Numbered from the stretch's first letter, positions 1-7,973 are shown. The stretch is DNA of 30,514 bases from an uncultured Bacteroidales bacterium (GCA_937896895.1 CALBNV010000021.1:1-30514), one strand, 5' to 3'. The notes: generated by a model not told the origin, from the sequence alone. A program made the numbers and translations.

Positions 1-99
1 TACTACATTAAAGCTAAGGATTCCCGTGTGGTTGACGTTTTAGTTCTTTTGAAACAATCAGAAGTTCCAGTGAAGAAAAATTCGTGTAATTCGTGGTGA
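1..99 (+). CDS. C-terminal fragment of an unidentified protein (5' end outside window)
   Basis: Frame 1 is open from the window edge to TGA at 97-99 and gives 32 residues, beginning YYIKAKDSRVVDVLVLL and ending in NSCNSW. I do not recognise the family. The first 26 residues look like ordinary protein (amphipathic, helical). The last residues are encoded by the first copy of the interspersed ATTCGTGTAATTCGTGGTG repeat, which also supplies the stop codon. It converges on the endonuclease I gene that ends at 127. An open frame this short could occur by chance, so I call it only moderately. The upstream sequence would settle whether a longer gene runs in. Confidence 0.45.
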   Translation, partial: YYIKAKDSRVVDVLVLLKQSEVPVKKNSCNSW

Positions 100-121
100 T
101 TGATTCGTGTAATTCGTGGTG
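80..121. repeat. Two direct copies of a 19-bp interspersed repeat
   Basis: ATTCGTGTAATTCGTGGTG occurs at 80-98 and again, identical, at 103-121, a period of 23 bases. Each copy is itself built from two near-identical halves around ATTCGTG. A diverged, inverted relative lies at 30203-30232 after the ribonucleotide reductase gene. It occupies the gap between two convergent genes. From memory, similar CACGAATTACACGAAT-like elements occur in many bacterial intergenic regions; I could not check this. Confidence 0.75.
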
Positions 122-126
122 GTGGG

Positions 127-1308
127 TCACCTCACCACAATCTTCTGTGTCATCACGTCTTTGCCGACAATCCGCACGATATACACACCTTTATTAATAT
201 GTGAGATGTCGATGCCGTTTGTGGTGACATTCTCGCTGACAATCACCCTTCCCATCACATCGATGATTTGGACAAAGCCTTCTGCATTGATAATTATTCT
301 ATCACCATCCTGATAGGCGAAGCAGATGTCGGCCTCATCATTCTCATCCACAGAATAATGGAACTCGGGGTATGCACATTTAGCATCGGCGAGGCAGAAA
401 GCCTCTGTGTTTTTGTCGCCCCAGATGAACTCCACGAGTTCGGGGAAGTCGATGAACGGATTGCGGTTGTGCTGCAACGTCTCGACGGCGTTGTTACGGT
501 CGAGTTCTTTCTGGCTCACCGTGTCGTTGCGGTGCCATTCCAACAGAAGTTCCAACGCCCATGGCTGTATCGAAGTATTTTTGTTTGCATCGGAGACGAA
601 CATATAGTTTGTCTCCCAGTTGATACGTCCCTCGTAGGCGCACACCAAATAAAGGTACATTCTGGCGAAGTCGCCTTTGTAGATGTCGGCTGGCTCCCAC
701 ACTTTCGCCGCGTCGCCGAAGTTGTCCTGCATCTCGGAAGGCACGCTCCACACACGGCTGCATACATGGTCTTTGCTGACGTAAAGATGTCCGTTGTGAT
801 ATTTATCCTGCGTAGGCCAGCTCAACGTAAGTCCGTCATTTTCAGACTTTTCGCCAAGCGGATAGTTGTTTTTGGCATTGTTTGCCGCGCCGTCGGCAGG
901 CACAAGATGATGAAGGTCGGTGTAAGCCTCGGCGTTGCCGCTCTCGCCGCCCCACCAGCTGTTGGGCACGCTGTGCTCGCGATTTATGCCGCCCGTCTGC
1001 GTATGGTCGTTGTCGGAATGAAACTTCGGGAAATACTTCATCCATGCGTACATGTCATAGACGAGGTCTGTCTTGGTGTAACCGCTCGGAATTGAGTCAA
1101 CCGGCGCGGTGTCAGTGGTCTTGTAAGCCTCCCACAAACCGTTGTACGACAACTTGATGTGCGGATAAATGATGTCGCGGAGTGCGAGTTCAAGTTCACG
1201 CCCGCTCTTCCCGTCGAGAGTGACGGATGTATAATAATCAGGCTGCGGCTGCGCCATGACAACCACATACAACAACATCAAATGACACAACAATATCAGC
1301 CTCTTCAT
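127..1308 (-). CDS. Secreted endonuclease I family nuclease with T9SS type A sorting domain
   Basis: This 393-residue protein is probably a non-specific extracellular nuclease. Residues 1-19 form a signal peptide ending VVVMA before QPQPD. The endonuclease I core (EndA/Vvn-like, beta-beta-alpha-metal fold) spans roughly residues 35-300. It shows the motif REHSVPNSWW with E111 and H112, followed by DLHHLVPADG at 131-140 and the Asn-rich NNAKNNYPLG, the usual order of catalytic and metal-binding residues. Residues about 335-393 form a type A sorting domain (…GVYIVRIVGKDVMTQKIVVR), which directs export by the type IX system and processing at the cell surface. It is transcribed alone, facing a promoter at 1362-1369. 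The nuclease call is firm; whether it feeds on DNA or acts in biofilm or competition is unknown. Confidence 0.92.
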   Translation of the reverse strand: MKRLILLCHLMLLYVVVMAQPQPDYYTSVTLDGKSGRELELALRDIIYPHIKLSYNGLWEAYKTTDTAPVDSIPSGYTKTDLVYDMYAWMKYFPKFHSDNDHTQTGGINREHSVPNSWWGGESGNAEAYTDLHHLVPADGAANNAKNNYPLGEKSENDGLTLSWPTQDKYHNGHLYVSKDHVCSRVWSVPSEMQDNFGDAAKVWEPADIYKGDFARMYLYLVCAYEGRINWETNYMFVSDANKNTSIQPWALELLLEWHRNDTVSQKELDRNNAVETLQHNRNPFIDFPELVEFIWGDKNTEAFCLADAKCAYPEFHYSVDENDEADICFAYQDGDRIIINAEGFVQIIDVMGRVIVSENVTTNGIDISHINKGVYIVRIVGKDVMTQKIVVR

Positions 1309-1361
1309 TAGAATTGTAAACAGATTTTTAATAAAAAATTTTTACATTTCATCAACGGGCG

Positions 1362-1369
1362 CAAAAATA
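1362..1369 (-). promoter_or_regulatory. Bacteroidota -7 promoter element of the endonuclease I gene
   Basis: On the minus strand the bases read TATTTTTG, matching the Bacteroidota -7 consensus TAnnTTTG, 53 bases before the start codon at 1308. I see no convincing TTG at the usual -33 distance. It stands back to back with the plus-strand element at 1415-1422. Confidence 0.55.
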
Positions 1370-1414
1370 CAAATTTATTTTTAAAAAAAGAGGCTGTTTG
1401 TAAATTTCTTTTAG

Positions 1415-1422
1415 TAATTTTG
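1415..1422 (+). promoter_or_regulatory. -7 promoter element of the HsdR-N gene, very close to its ATG
   Basis: TAATTTTG matches TAnnTTTG and ends only 6 bases before the ATG at 1429. A message started here would have almost no 5' leader. The upstream element is poor: TTTG at 1397-1400 leaves a spacer of 14, shorter than the usual 19. Confidence 0.5.
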
Positions 1423-1428
1423 CCGCCA

Positions 1429-1842
1429 ATGGAATGGTTTAAGACACAGATGACCGATGGCAGGACAACGGTTTTCGACCCGTTGAGAAGGCAGTATGTC
1501 GCGCTCACGCCCGAAGAGCAGGTGCGGCAGAAGATGCTTTTTTATCTCGTGGAAAAAAAGGGAATGCCGTCCGGACTCATCGCGGTCGAGTATTCAATAA
1601 AGGTAAACAACCTGCCAAAACGCTGCGACATAGTGATATTCAACAACTTGGGAGAAGCAAAGATGATTGTCGAATGCAAGGCGGAAAGTGTGGCAATAAA
1701 CGAAAAAGTCTTAGACCAGGCAATAAGGTACTATTCCGGCCTTAAAGTTGATTTCCTAACTCTAACTAACGGAAAATCAATGTTTTGCTATAAGATTGAA
1801 GACGGCAGACTTATCCCGCAGAGCGAGTTCCCGGATTTTTAG
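1429..1842 (+). CDS. Stand-alone type I restriction HsdR N-terminal domain protein
   Basis: A 137-residue protein that is a single HSDR_N_2-like PD-(D/E)XK fold domain without helicase or methylase partners. Visible features are VFDPLRRQYVALTPEEQVRQ near the start, KRCDIVIFNN (the PD-like Asp) and AKMIVECKAE, where ECK is the E-x-K half of the nuclease motif. The frame extends to a TTG at 1420, but ATG at 1429 is the better start and a second ATG is at 1450. Such one-domain proteins are widespread in Bacteroidales and their role is not known to me; a DNA-binding or repair function is a guess. The stop codon overlaps that of the convergent PAP2 gene by three bases (1839-1842). Confidence 0.85.
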   Translation: MEWFKTQMTDGRTTVFDPLRRQYVALTPEEQVRQKMLFYLVEKKGMPSGLIAVEYSIKVNNLPKRCDIVIFNNLGEAKMIVECKAESVAINEKVLDQAIRYYSGLKVDFLTLTNGKSMFCYKIEDGRLIPQSEFPDF

Positions 1843-2426
1843 TCCAGCGGATTTCGCGCAGATTTACTTTGGAATTTTCTCAAAATCATTGACAAAAGGC
1901 ATCCTATCCCGAAGCCTAATATCATCCCAACCGCCACTCCGCACAGCACGTCACCGGGGAAATGCACGCCCATGTAAATCCGGCTGTATGCCACAAGCGA
2001 CGCCCACACGAACATCAGCCAACCGATTTTCTTGTAAAACTTCTTCATTATCAATGTAATGAAAGAAGCCAAGGCGAATGTGTTGCAGGCATGTGAAGAG
2101 ATGAAACCGTACTGTCCGCCGCAATGTCCGTTGGGAAGATACACCAGATCTTGAATCAACGGGTCGTGACAAGGCCTGAAACGATGGAAGACAGGTTTGA
2201 AGACGTGAGCCGACAATTGGTCGGAACAGGTTATCAGCACCACGACACCAATGACGACAAGCAACAGCCCGCGCCAGCCTAACTTCTTGAAAACCAGATA
2301 CAACAACACGATGTAAAACGGAATCCAACCCGTTTCCGATGAGATGAACGTCATCACCGGATCAAGCCAGTCGACGTGTAATCCGTTGAGGAACAAAAAC
2401 AACTGATGGTCAAGGTCGTTCAACAT
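1839..2426 (-). CDS. PAP2 superfamily membrane phosphatase
   Basis: A 195-residue integral membrane protein of the type 2 phosphatidic acid phosphatase family, which removes phosphate from lipid substrates such as phosphatidylglycerol phosphate, undecaprenyl diphosphate or lipid A. Hydrophobic segments lie at about 32-48, 52-68, 114-128, 134-150 and 158-180. The three signature blocks are present: KPVFHRFRP (K77, R84, P85), SSHACNTFA (S111, H112; the usual PSGH reads ISSH) and SRIYMGVHFPGD (R149, H155, D159). The substrate cannot be read from sequence. It lies after obgE across a 130-base repeat-rich gap and converges with the HsdR-N gene. Confidence 0.88.
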   Translation of the reverse strand: MLNDLDHQLFLFLNGLHVDWLDPVMTFISSETGWIPFYIVLLYLVFKKLGWRGLLLVVIGVVVLITCSDQLSAHVFKPVFHRFRPCHDPLIQDLVYLPNGHCGGQYGFISSHACNTFALASFITLIMKKFYKKIGWLMFVWASLVAYSRIYMGVHFPGDVLCGVAVGMILGFGIGCLLSMILRKFQSKSARNPLD

Positions 2427-2465
2427 TATGTTTAAATTAATCTCACTATTTCATTTCAAAAAAAC

Positions 2466-2556
2466 TTCAAACTCCACTCTCCAAACTACTCTTTTAACTT
2501 TACTCTCTTAACTCTACTCTCTTAACTCTACTCTCTTAACTCTACTCTCTTAACTT
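2466..2556 (-). repeat. Purine-rich post-stop repeat tract behind obgE
   Basis: Three perfect 14-bp units (plus-strand CTTAACTCTACTCT) lie at 2507-2520, 2521-2534 and 2535-2548, flanked by degenerate units on both sides. On the coding strand of obgE the tract is purine-rich and begins directly after the obgE stop codon. A segment resembling the AGTGGAGTTTGAAG variant closes the tract near 2466-2480. Similar tracts follow other genes in the window. Confidence 0.8.
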
Positions 2557-3555
2557 TTACCCCTCTTCAGTAAGGCACAGCCAGATCAAGTCCTTAAGCT
2601 CTTTGATACCTTCGCCTGTTGCGGAGCTGATGAAAAGATGCGGCACCTTTTTCGGCAGATGTCTCTTGATGTCTTTTCTCGTTTCATCGTCGATGAGGTC
2701 GTTCTTGCTGATGGCGAGGATGCGTTTCTTGTCGAGCAGTTCGGGGTTATATGTCTTCAACTCATTGAGCAGTATGTCGTAAGCCTCTTTCACGTCGGGG
2801 CTGTCGGCTGCCACGAGGAACAGAAGTATCGAGTTTCTTTCGATATGGCGCAGGAATCTGATGCCCAAGCCTTTGCCTTCCGAGGCGCCTTCGATTATTC
2901 CGGGGATGTCGGCCATGATGAACGACTTGAAGTCGTAATACGGCACGATTCCGAGGTTCGGTGTGAGTGTGGTGAACGGGTAATCGGCTATCTCTGGTTT
3001 TGCGGCGGAGACGACCGACAGCAGTGTTGACTTTCCCGCATTAGGGAAGCCGACGAGTCCGACATCAGCGAGAAGTTTCAGCTCGATGATGATCCATTTT
3101 TCCTGGTTCGGTTCGCCAGGCTGCGAGAACTTAGGGGCTTGAAATGTGGCTGTCTTGAAGAAAGTGTTGCCTTTTCCGCCACGTCCGCCTTTCATTATGA
3201 CTACTTCCTGTCCGTCTTCGGTCACCTCGCCAAGCGGTTCGCCTGTCTCTGCGTCGTAGGCCATTGAGCCAAGCGGCACTTCGATTATCGCGTCGTCGCC
3301 TTTGGCGCCGGTACGTTGGTTTGCTCCACCCGACTCTCCGTCGCCGGCGAAGAGATGTTTCGTGTAACGGAGATGAAGCAACGTCCAAAGCTGCGCGTTG
3401 CCGCGAAGGATGACATCACCACCCTTGCCGCCGTCACCGCCGTCGGGACCGCCCTTCGGGACATATTTGGCACGGTTGAAATGCATCGCGCCATTGCCGC
3501 CCTTGCCCGAACGACAGAATATCTTCACATAATCAACAAAATTAGAACTTGCCAT
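2557..3555 (-). CDS. obgE: GTPase ObgE
   Basis: A 332-residue Obg-family GTPase, which associates with the large ribosomal subunit and links GTP and ppGpp levels to ribosome assembly. Residues 1-160 form the glycine-rich Obg fold (YVPKGGPDGGDGGKGGD, MKGGRGGKGN). The G domain follows: G1 GFPNAGKS at 169-176, G2 in YPFTT at 192-196, G3 DIPG at 216-219, G4 SKND at 283-286 and G5 SSAT at 310-313. It stops soon after the G domain, so the C-terminal OCT domain of many Proteobacterial and Firmicute Obg proteins is missing, as I recall is normal for Bacteroidota. It lies 82 bases downstream of PBP1A, with a long inverted repeat between. Confidence 0.97.
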   Translation of the reverse strand: MASSNFVDYVKIFCRSGKGGNGAMHFNRAKYVPKGGPDGGDGGKGGDVILRGNAQLWTLLHLRYTKHLFAGDGESGGANQRTGAKGDDAIIEVPLGSMAYDAETGEPLGEVTEDGQEVVIMKGGRGGKGNTFFKTATFQAPKFSQPGEPNQEKWIIIELKLLADVGLVGFPNAGKSTLLSVVSAAKPEIADYPFTTLTPNLGIVPYYDFKSFIMADIPGIIEGASEGKGLGIRFLRHIERNSILLFLVAADSPDVKEAYDILLNELKTYNPELLDKKRILAISKNDLIDDETRKDIKRHLPKKVPHLFISSATGEGIKELKDLIWLCLTEEG

Positions 3556-3574
3556 AACATTATTTTAGTTTGGG

Positions 3575-3620
3575 GTTTTGAGAGTTAAGAGTTTAGTTAA
3601 TCAAACTTAACTCTCAAAAC
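3575..3620. terminator. 15-bp perfect inverted repeat between PBP1A and obgE
   Basis: Arms GTTTTGAGAGTTAAG (3575-3589) and CTTAACTCTCAAAAC (3606-3620) are perfectly complementary, with a 16-base loop. The right-hand arm is the purine-rich post-stop repeat of PBP1A read on the minus strand; the left arm is the same element in opposite orientation. The sequence has the strength of a terminator hairpin, but no clear T-run follows on the minus strand, so it may instead attenuate transcription or protect the 3' end. Confidence 0.6.
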
Positions 3621-3637
3621 TCCACTCTTAACACTTT
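3621..3637 (-). repeat. Post-stop purine-rich repeat of the PBP1A gene
   Basis: Directly after the PBP1A stop codon the coding strand reads AAAGTGTTAAGAGTGGA and continues into GTTTTGAGAGTTAAG. It shares the core AGTGGAGTTTTGAGAG with tracts at 26571-26587 and about 30300-30323. Confidence 0.7.
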
Positions 3638-5926
3638 TTAAAACTCGTCTTCCTCCGCTTCTTCAGGTTTCACCGCGGCGTTCTGTTCCTCTTCGTACTT
3701 ATCGCAGTCGAAGTCTAACGCGATGTCAGTCAGAGGCTTCTCGAAATCGCCAGTGCTGATATTCAGTGTCGGGTCGGCATAAACCTTCTGCATATACAAA
3801 GCCCAGACTGGCAGTGCCATGTTGGAACCTTGTCCGAGAGATATTGTCCTGAAATGCACCGACCGGTCTTCGGCACCTGTCCACACGCCGGTGACCAAGT
3901 CAGGCGTGATTCCCATGAACCAGCCGTCACTCTGGTTTTGCGTGGTGCCGGTCTTGCCCGCGATAGGATACGTGAGGTGATACTTCGACCTGAGGCGGAT
4001 GCCAGTGCCTTCATACACAACGCCTTTCATCAATTCAATCATCTTGTAAGCAGTGACATCGTCCAAGGCTTCTGTCTTCTCGGCGGTGAATGTCTCGATG
4101 ACATTCCCGTTCTTGTCCTCAATTTTTGTTATGAAAATAGGCTTGACATAAATGCCTTTGTTCGCGAATGTGTTCATCGCGCCGACCATCTCATAGAGCG
4201 AGATGTCGCACACGCCGAGGCATATTGAAGGCACCGCCGGTATCTCCGATGTGACGCCCATCCTTCTCGCCATCTGGATGACGGCTTGCGGGCCGAAACG
4301 TTTCATCAGATATGCAGAGATGCGGTTGTTCGAGTGAGCCAATGCCCACCTCAGGGTGACCTCCTCACCGAACTTGGCTTTCCCGGAATCCTTTGGCTCC
4401 CAGAACTTTCCGTCTGGAGTCTGTATGCTGTAGCTGATATTCGGCACCATGGTGCATGGCGTATATTCGCCTTCCTGCATCGCCAAAGAATAAAGGAACG
4501 GCTTGAACGTGGAGCCGACCTGACGTTTCGCCTGCATGACGTGGTCATATTTGAAGAAACGGTAGTCGTTTCCGCCGACGTAAGCCTTCACATGACCTGT
4601 CTGCACATCAACCGACATCAATGCCGACTGCAAGAAAAACTTGTAATAATACATTGAGTCCCAGGGCGTTAAGACGGTGTCTATCGGGCCGTCCCATGAG
4701 AATACGGTCATCGGGACGGGCTTGTGGAACTCAGCCACAATGGAGTCGTATGGCACTTTGGCGTTTCGCATCACGCGGTAACGCTCGGAACGCTTCATCG
4801 AAAGCGTCATCACTTTCTCAACATCTTCCCTGCTGTCAAGAGCAAACGGAGCCATTTTGTCGTTCTTCCAGTGTCTGTAAAAAGCCGGCTGAAGGTCGAG
4901 TGAGAGATGTTCTCGGACTGCCTCCTCGGCATACTGCTGCATACGGGAGTCGATGGTGGTGTAGATACGCAGACCGTCGCGGTAGATGTTGTACGGGGTT
5001 CCGTCAGGCTTGTAGTGTGTCTTGGCCCAATCTGTCATCTCACCTCGCAGAAACTCGCGGAAGTATGTCGCCTGCCCTGAATTGTGGTCGAGGACACCAA
5101 AATGCGAAAGGTCGATGGGCAACTGTGAAATCGAGTCATAGTCGTGTTCCGTGAGGTGATTGTTGTCGCACATGCGTCTCAAGACAAGGTTGCGGCGTTT
5201 CAGTGCGTTATTCGGGTTGCGTCGCGGGCTGAACTTCGTAGGTGCGTTGACGACACCGGCCAGCAATGCTGCCTCCTCGACCTTCAAGTCCATCGGCTCC
5301 TTGCTGAAAAACGTCTCCGACGCCTTCTTGATGCCGTACGCATTATGTCCGTAAAACACTGTGTTCAAATACATTGCTATGATTTCATCCTTGGAATAGT
5401 TATATTCCAACTTTGTTGCCGTGACCCATTCCTGCAGTTTTCTGATGACTAACTGAATGGTGCTGAGGTTCTCACCTCGCGGGAAAAGGTTCTTGGCAAG
5501 CTGTTGTGTCAGAGTGCTTCCGCCGCCTTTGTCGCTGTCGCCCGTAGCTACACCGAAAGCCACACGGAACAACGCACGCTTGTCGATGCCCGAATGTTCG
5601 TAGAACCTGACATCTTCAATGGAAATCAATGCGTTAACCAAATCTGACGGGAGTTCGTCATAACTTACATTCGAGCGGTTTTCGACGTAATATGTGCCAA
5701 GGAGTTTCCCGTCGGCAGAGATTATCTCGGTCGCCAAGTTCGTTTTCGGATTCTCAAGCTCCTCGAATGTCGGCATCGGGCCAAACCATTCATTCACAAT
5801 GCCATAGAACAAAAAGAATATCCCTGCGGCAAACAACACGAAAAGTGACCAAAGCACTATCAGATAGACTTTCACGCCACCTTTTCTCCCGCCCTTATTC
5901 GATGATTTTGATTTCTTTTCAGCCAT
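3638..5926 (-). CDS. mrcA: Class A penicillin-binding protein 1A (bifunctional peptidoglycan synthase)
   Basis: A 762-residue inner-membrane enzyme that polymerises lipid II and cross-links peptide stems. A short basic cytoplasmic tail is followed by a transmembrane helix at about 19-42. The GT51 glycosyltransferase domain shows EDVRFYEHSGID (catalytic E104) and GGSTLTQQLAKN at 135-146. The transpeptidase domain carries STFK at 472-475 (nucleophile S472), SNN at 532-534 and KTG at 658-660. The last 20 residues are strongly acidic (EEAEEDEF). The start ATG lies 3 bases after the gldH stop, so it is probably translated from the ricT-gldH-PBP1A message. Confidence 0.96.
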   Translation of the reverse strand: MAEKKSKSSNKGGRKGGVKVYLIVLWSLFVLFAAGIFFLFYGIVNEWFGPMPTFEELENPKTNLATEIISADGKLLGTYYVENRSNVSYDELPSDLVNALISIEDVRFYEHSGIDKRALFRVAFGVATGDSDKGGGSTLTQQLAKNLFPRGENLSTIQLVIRKLQEWVTATKLEYNYSKDEIIAMYLNTVFYGHNAYGIKKASETFFSKEPMDLKVEEAALLAGVVNAPTKFSPRRNPNNALKRRNLVLRRMCDNNHLTEHDYDSISQLPIDLSHFGVLDHNSGQATYFREFLRGEMTDWAKTHYKPDGTPYNIYRDGLRIYTTIDSRMQQYAEEAVREHLSLDLQPAFYRHWKNDKMAPFALDSREDVEKVMTLSMKRSERYRVMRNAKVPYDSIVAEFHKPVPMTVFSWDGPIDTVLTPWDSMYYYKFFLQSALMSVDVQTGHVKAYVGGNDYRFFKYDHVMQAKRQVGSTFKPFLYSLAMQEGEYTPCTMVPNISYSIQTPDGKFWEPKDSGKAKFGEEVTLRWALAHSNNRISAYLMKRFGPQAVIQMARRMGVTSEIPAVPSICLGVCDISLYEMVGAMNTFANKGIYVKPIFITKIEDKNGNVIETFTAEKTEALDDVTAYKMIELMKGVVYEGTGIRLRSKYHLTYPIAGKTGTTQNQSDGWFMGITPDLVTGVWTGAEDRSVHFRTISLGQGSNMALPVWALYMQKVYADPTLNISTGDFEKPLTDIALDFDCDKYEEEQNAAVKPEEAEEDEF

Positions 5927-5929
5927 AAC

Positions 5930-6394
5930 TTATTGTTTTTCAAAACTTACGCCGATGTCAGCGATGCCTTTCAGCACCTCGTCACGCATAGCTTGTTCAA
6001 TTTCAAAATGATAGTCGCCGCACAACGGGAAACGCAGATTCGGGTTCAATATTATTTTGTCTGACCTCATATTGCCACTGCTTTTGCCGACCCAACGCCC
6101 GTCGGGATAAGCCAAGGTGCATTCGATAGTGTCGTGCGTCTGGTTTCCGTTCGGGAAAGTCGTATGCAGGAAAACATAGAGATTGCTGTACCGGTAATTT
6201 TCAAAATGCCTGATATTCAATGCGAAAGAATATACCGACAATGTGTCATCGACTGCGACGTCAAAATATGTGAGGTTTTTGTTGTTCCATTCGGCATCAG
6301 GGATGACGACGCTTTGGTCGTAAAGCATATCGTTGCTGCACGATGCCAGAACAATCGTGACGAGCAAGCTGAAAATTACCATTAACCTTTTCAT
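5930..6394 (-). CDS. gldH: Gliding motility lipoprotein GldH
   Basis: A 154-residue lipoprotein. MKRLMVIFSLLVTIVLASC is a lipoprotein signal with lipobox LASC and the acylated Cys at 19. The mature part matches the GldH family (WNNKNLTYFDVAVDDTLSVY…, NLYVFLHTTFPNG). In Flavobacterium GldH is needed for gliding; it is also kept in non-gliding Bacteroidales, where its role is unclear and may concern envelope assembly. The frame can be extended to TTG at 6400, but the ATG at 6394 gives a proper signal peptide. It sits between ricT (8-base gap) and PBP1A (3-base gap), a gene order I recall as common in the phylum. Confidence 0.9.
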   Translation of the reverse strand: MKRLMVIFSLLVTIVLASCSNDMLYDQSVVIPDAEWNNKNLTYFDVAVDDTLSVYSFALNIRHFENYRYSNLYVFLHTTFPNGNQTHDTIECTLAYPDGRWVGKSSGNMRSDKIILNPNLRFPLCGDYHFEIEQAMRDEVLKGIADIGVSFEKQ

Positions 6395-6402
6395 TGTCAA
6401 TA

Positions 6403-7911
6403 TTATTCAAGTTTCGACAGATCAGCGTTCTCGCCGCCTTCGCCGTAGTCTGCGTTATGCTGCTCTTTGATGAAAGCGAAGTCTTCGAGTTGTTCGGGCA
6501 GTTCGCCTTTCTTGTTTTTCTCAATGATTTCTTTGACCTTCTCGGCTGGAATCGCCATCATATTGTTCCTGTCGAAAGGATAAGAGTACCACATGAGACC
6601 TTTGAAAATATCAATTTTCTGATAGATGCCGTCACCTTTCTTGGTTTTCAGCACGATGCGGTTGTCGGGGAACGCCTTGAGTGCATCGACGTAAGTGTCG
6701 TATTCATAGTTGAGGCAGCATTTGAGTTTCCCGCATTGTCCGGCGAGTTTCTGCGGATTTGGTGAAAGCTGCTGAACTCTCGCGACACCAGTTGTAACCG
6801 ACTGAAAATCAGCGATCCATGAGGCACAGCACAGTTCTCTTCCGCAAGAACCGATGCCACCGAGTTTCGCCGATTCCTGACGGTATCCTATCTGACGCAT
6901 CTCGACACGCACATGAAACTCCAGTGCGAGCCGTTTGATGAGTTCACGGAAGTCAATACGGCCGTCGGCTGTATAATAGAAAATGGCTTTTGTCCTATCA
7001 CCTTGATATTCAATATCATTAAGTTTCATATCGAGACGCAGGTCGGAAGCGATTTCGCGGCTGCGATACAATGTGCGTTCTTCCTGACGTACTGCGTCAA
7101 TAAACTTTTCCACGTCATTGGCACGGGCGCGACGATAGATCTTCTTCAGTTCGGCGACAGGAGTATTGCTTCTCTTGCGTTTGCGCTGATTGTTCACAAG
7201 CTCACCGACCATTGAGACGATCCCAATGTCATGACCCATAGCAGTCTCAACTGCAACAAGCTCACCTTCAATGAGTTTCAGTTCAGCTGGATAGCTATAA
7301 AAATCTTTTCTGTCATTCTTGAAACGCACTTCCGCCACCAAGAGGTCGCCTTCTTTCTGTTCGGCACCTTCAAAATCCTTGAGCCAGTTGAAGCTGTCGA
7401 GCTTGCATTGGGCATGACGGAGGACACTCTTTCCCGGCTCGAAAGATTCCGCTTTGATACGGCAGCCGCGATGGAAATCTGGAGTCAGCTCTTTCTTCAT
7501 CGGGTCGTGAAGCGGCCATGTAATCTTCAGCTCCTCCTCTTCTTCCTGCTTGTTGACCATCCTGTCTTCCTGATCCTCATCGTGCATATTCATCTTCTGA
7601 GGAGCCGTTTTCAGCAATGACTCAACATCGCCAGTGTCTTCAGTACTACTTGTATTTTCTTCATCATCAGCAAGTTCATCATCAGCTTCACTCGCCGTTT
7701 CTTTTTCAGATGTTTCTTCTGCAACTTCTGCCGCATCATTCAAAACCTGTTCAACTTCGACAGCCTCATTCTCTTCGACACTTTCAAGTTCGTCACCAAC
7801 TATCTCATTATCAACAGATTTCCTGTTTTTATTTTTATGATGCCAATTCTTTTTATAGTAAGGCTTTTTCCTACGATTTCCGCCGTTGTTACTATTGTTA
7901 TTTCCCTCCAT
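6403..7911 (-). CDS. ricT: RicT-like PSP1 domain protein
   Basis: A 502-residue protein of the YaaT/RicT (PSP1) family. In Bacillus RicT acts in a complex with RicA and RicF that carries Fe-S clusters and affects RNA maturation; the partners are not in this window. Residues 1-30 are basic and Asn-rich, and 35-130 are highly acidic and low-complexity. The conserved part runs from about 180 to 440. It includes two cysteine clusters, GSCGRELCCASW (C356, C361, C362) and GQCGKLKCCLNYE (C393, C398, C399), which are likely metal or Fe-S ligands. It is the first gene of the unit ricT-gldH-PBP1A, behind a -7 box at 7966-7973. Confidence 0.9.
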   Translation of the reverse strand: MEGNNNSNNGGNRRKKPYYKKNWHHKNKNRKSVDNEIVGDELESVEENEAVEVEQVLNDAAEVAEETSEKETASEADDELADDEENTSSTEDTGDVESLLKTAPQKMNMHDEDQEDRMVNKQEEEEELKITWPLHDPMKKELTPDFHRGCRIKAESFEPGKSVLRHAQCKLDSFNWLKDFEGAEQKEGDLLVAEVRFKNDRKDFYSYPAELKLIEGELVAVETAMGHDIGIVSMVGELVNNQRKRKRSNTPVAELKKIYRRARANDVEKFIDAVRQEERTLYRSREIASDLRLDMKLNDIEYQGDRTKAIFYYTADGRIDFRELIKRLALEFHVRVEMRQIGYRQESAKLGGIGSCGRELCCASWIADFQSVTTGVARVQQLSPNPQKLAGQCGKLKCCLNYEYDTYVDALKAFPDNRIVLKTKKGDGIYQKIDIFKGLMWYSYPFDRNNMMAIPAEKVKEIIEKNKKGELPEQLEDFAFIKEQHNADYGEGGENADLSKLE

Positions 7912-7933
7912 AAATTGTAAAATTATATATCAA

Positions 7934-7948
7934 GGCGCGTTTTGCGCC
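7934..7948 (-). promoter_or_regulatory. Small GC-rich hairpin in the ricT leader
   Basis: GGCGC (7934-7938) and GCGCC (7944-7948) pair around a 5-base loop in otherwise A/T-rich DNA. The hairpin lies between the -7 element and the ricT start codon, so it would be in the 5' untranslated region. The stem is only 5 bp, so function is uncertain. Confidence 0.35.
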
Positions 7949-7965
7949 ACGTTACTATTAACTTG

Positions 7966-7973
7966 CAAAGATA
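7966..7973 (-). promoter_or_regulatory. ricT: -7 promoter element of ricT-gldH-PBP1A
   Basis: The minus strand reads TATCTTTG, a match to TAnnTTTG, 54 bases before the ricT start. The -33 position has GTG rather than TTG. The divergent gpmA element is at 8052-8059. Confidence 0.6.

Noticed and set aside
268..1095. Long plus-strand open frame of 275 codons
   Set aside because: It lies antisense to endonuclease I, shows no recognisable motif and has a composition typical of a shadow frame.
2507..2548. Tandem repeat as a possible CRISPR array
   Set aside because: The 14-base units are directly adjacent with no spacers and no cas genes are nearby.
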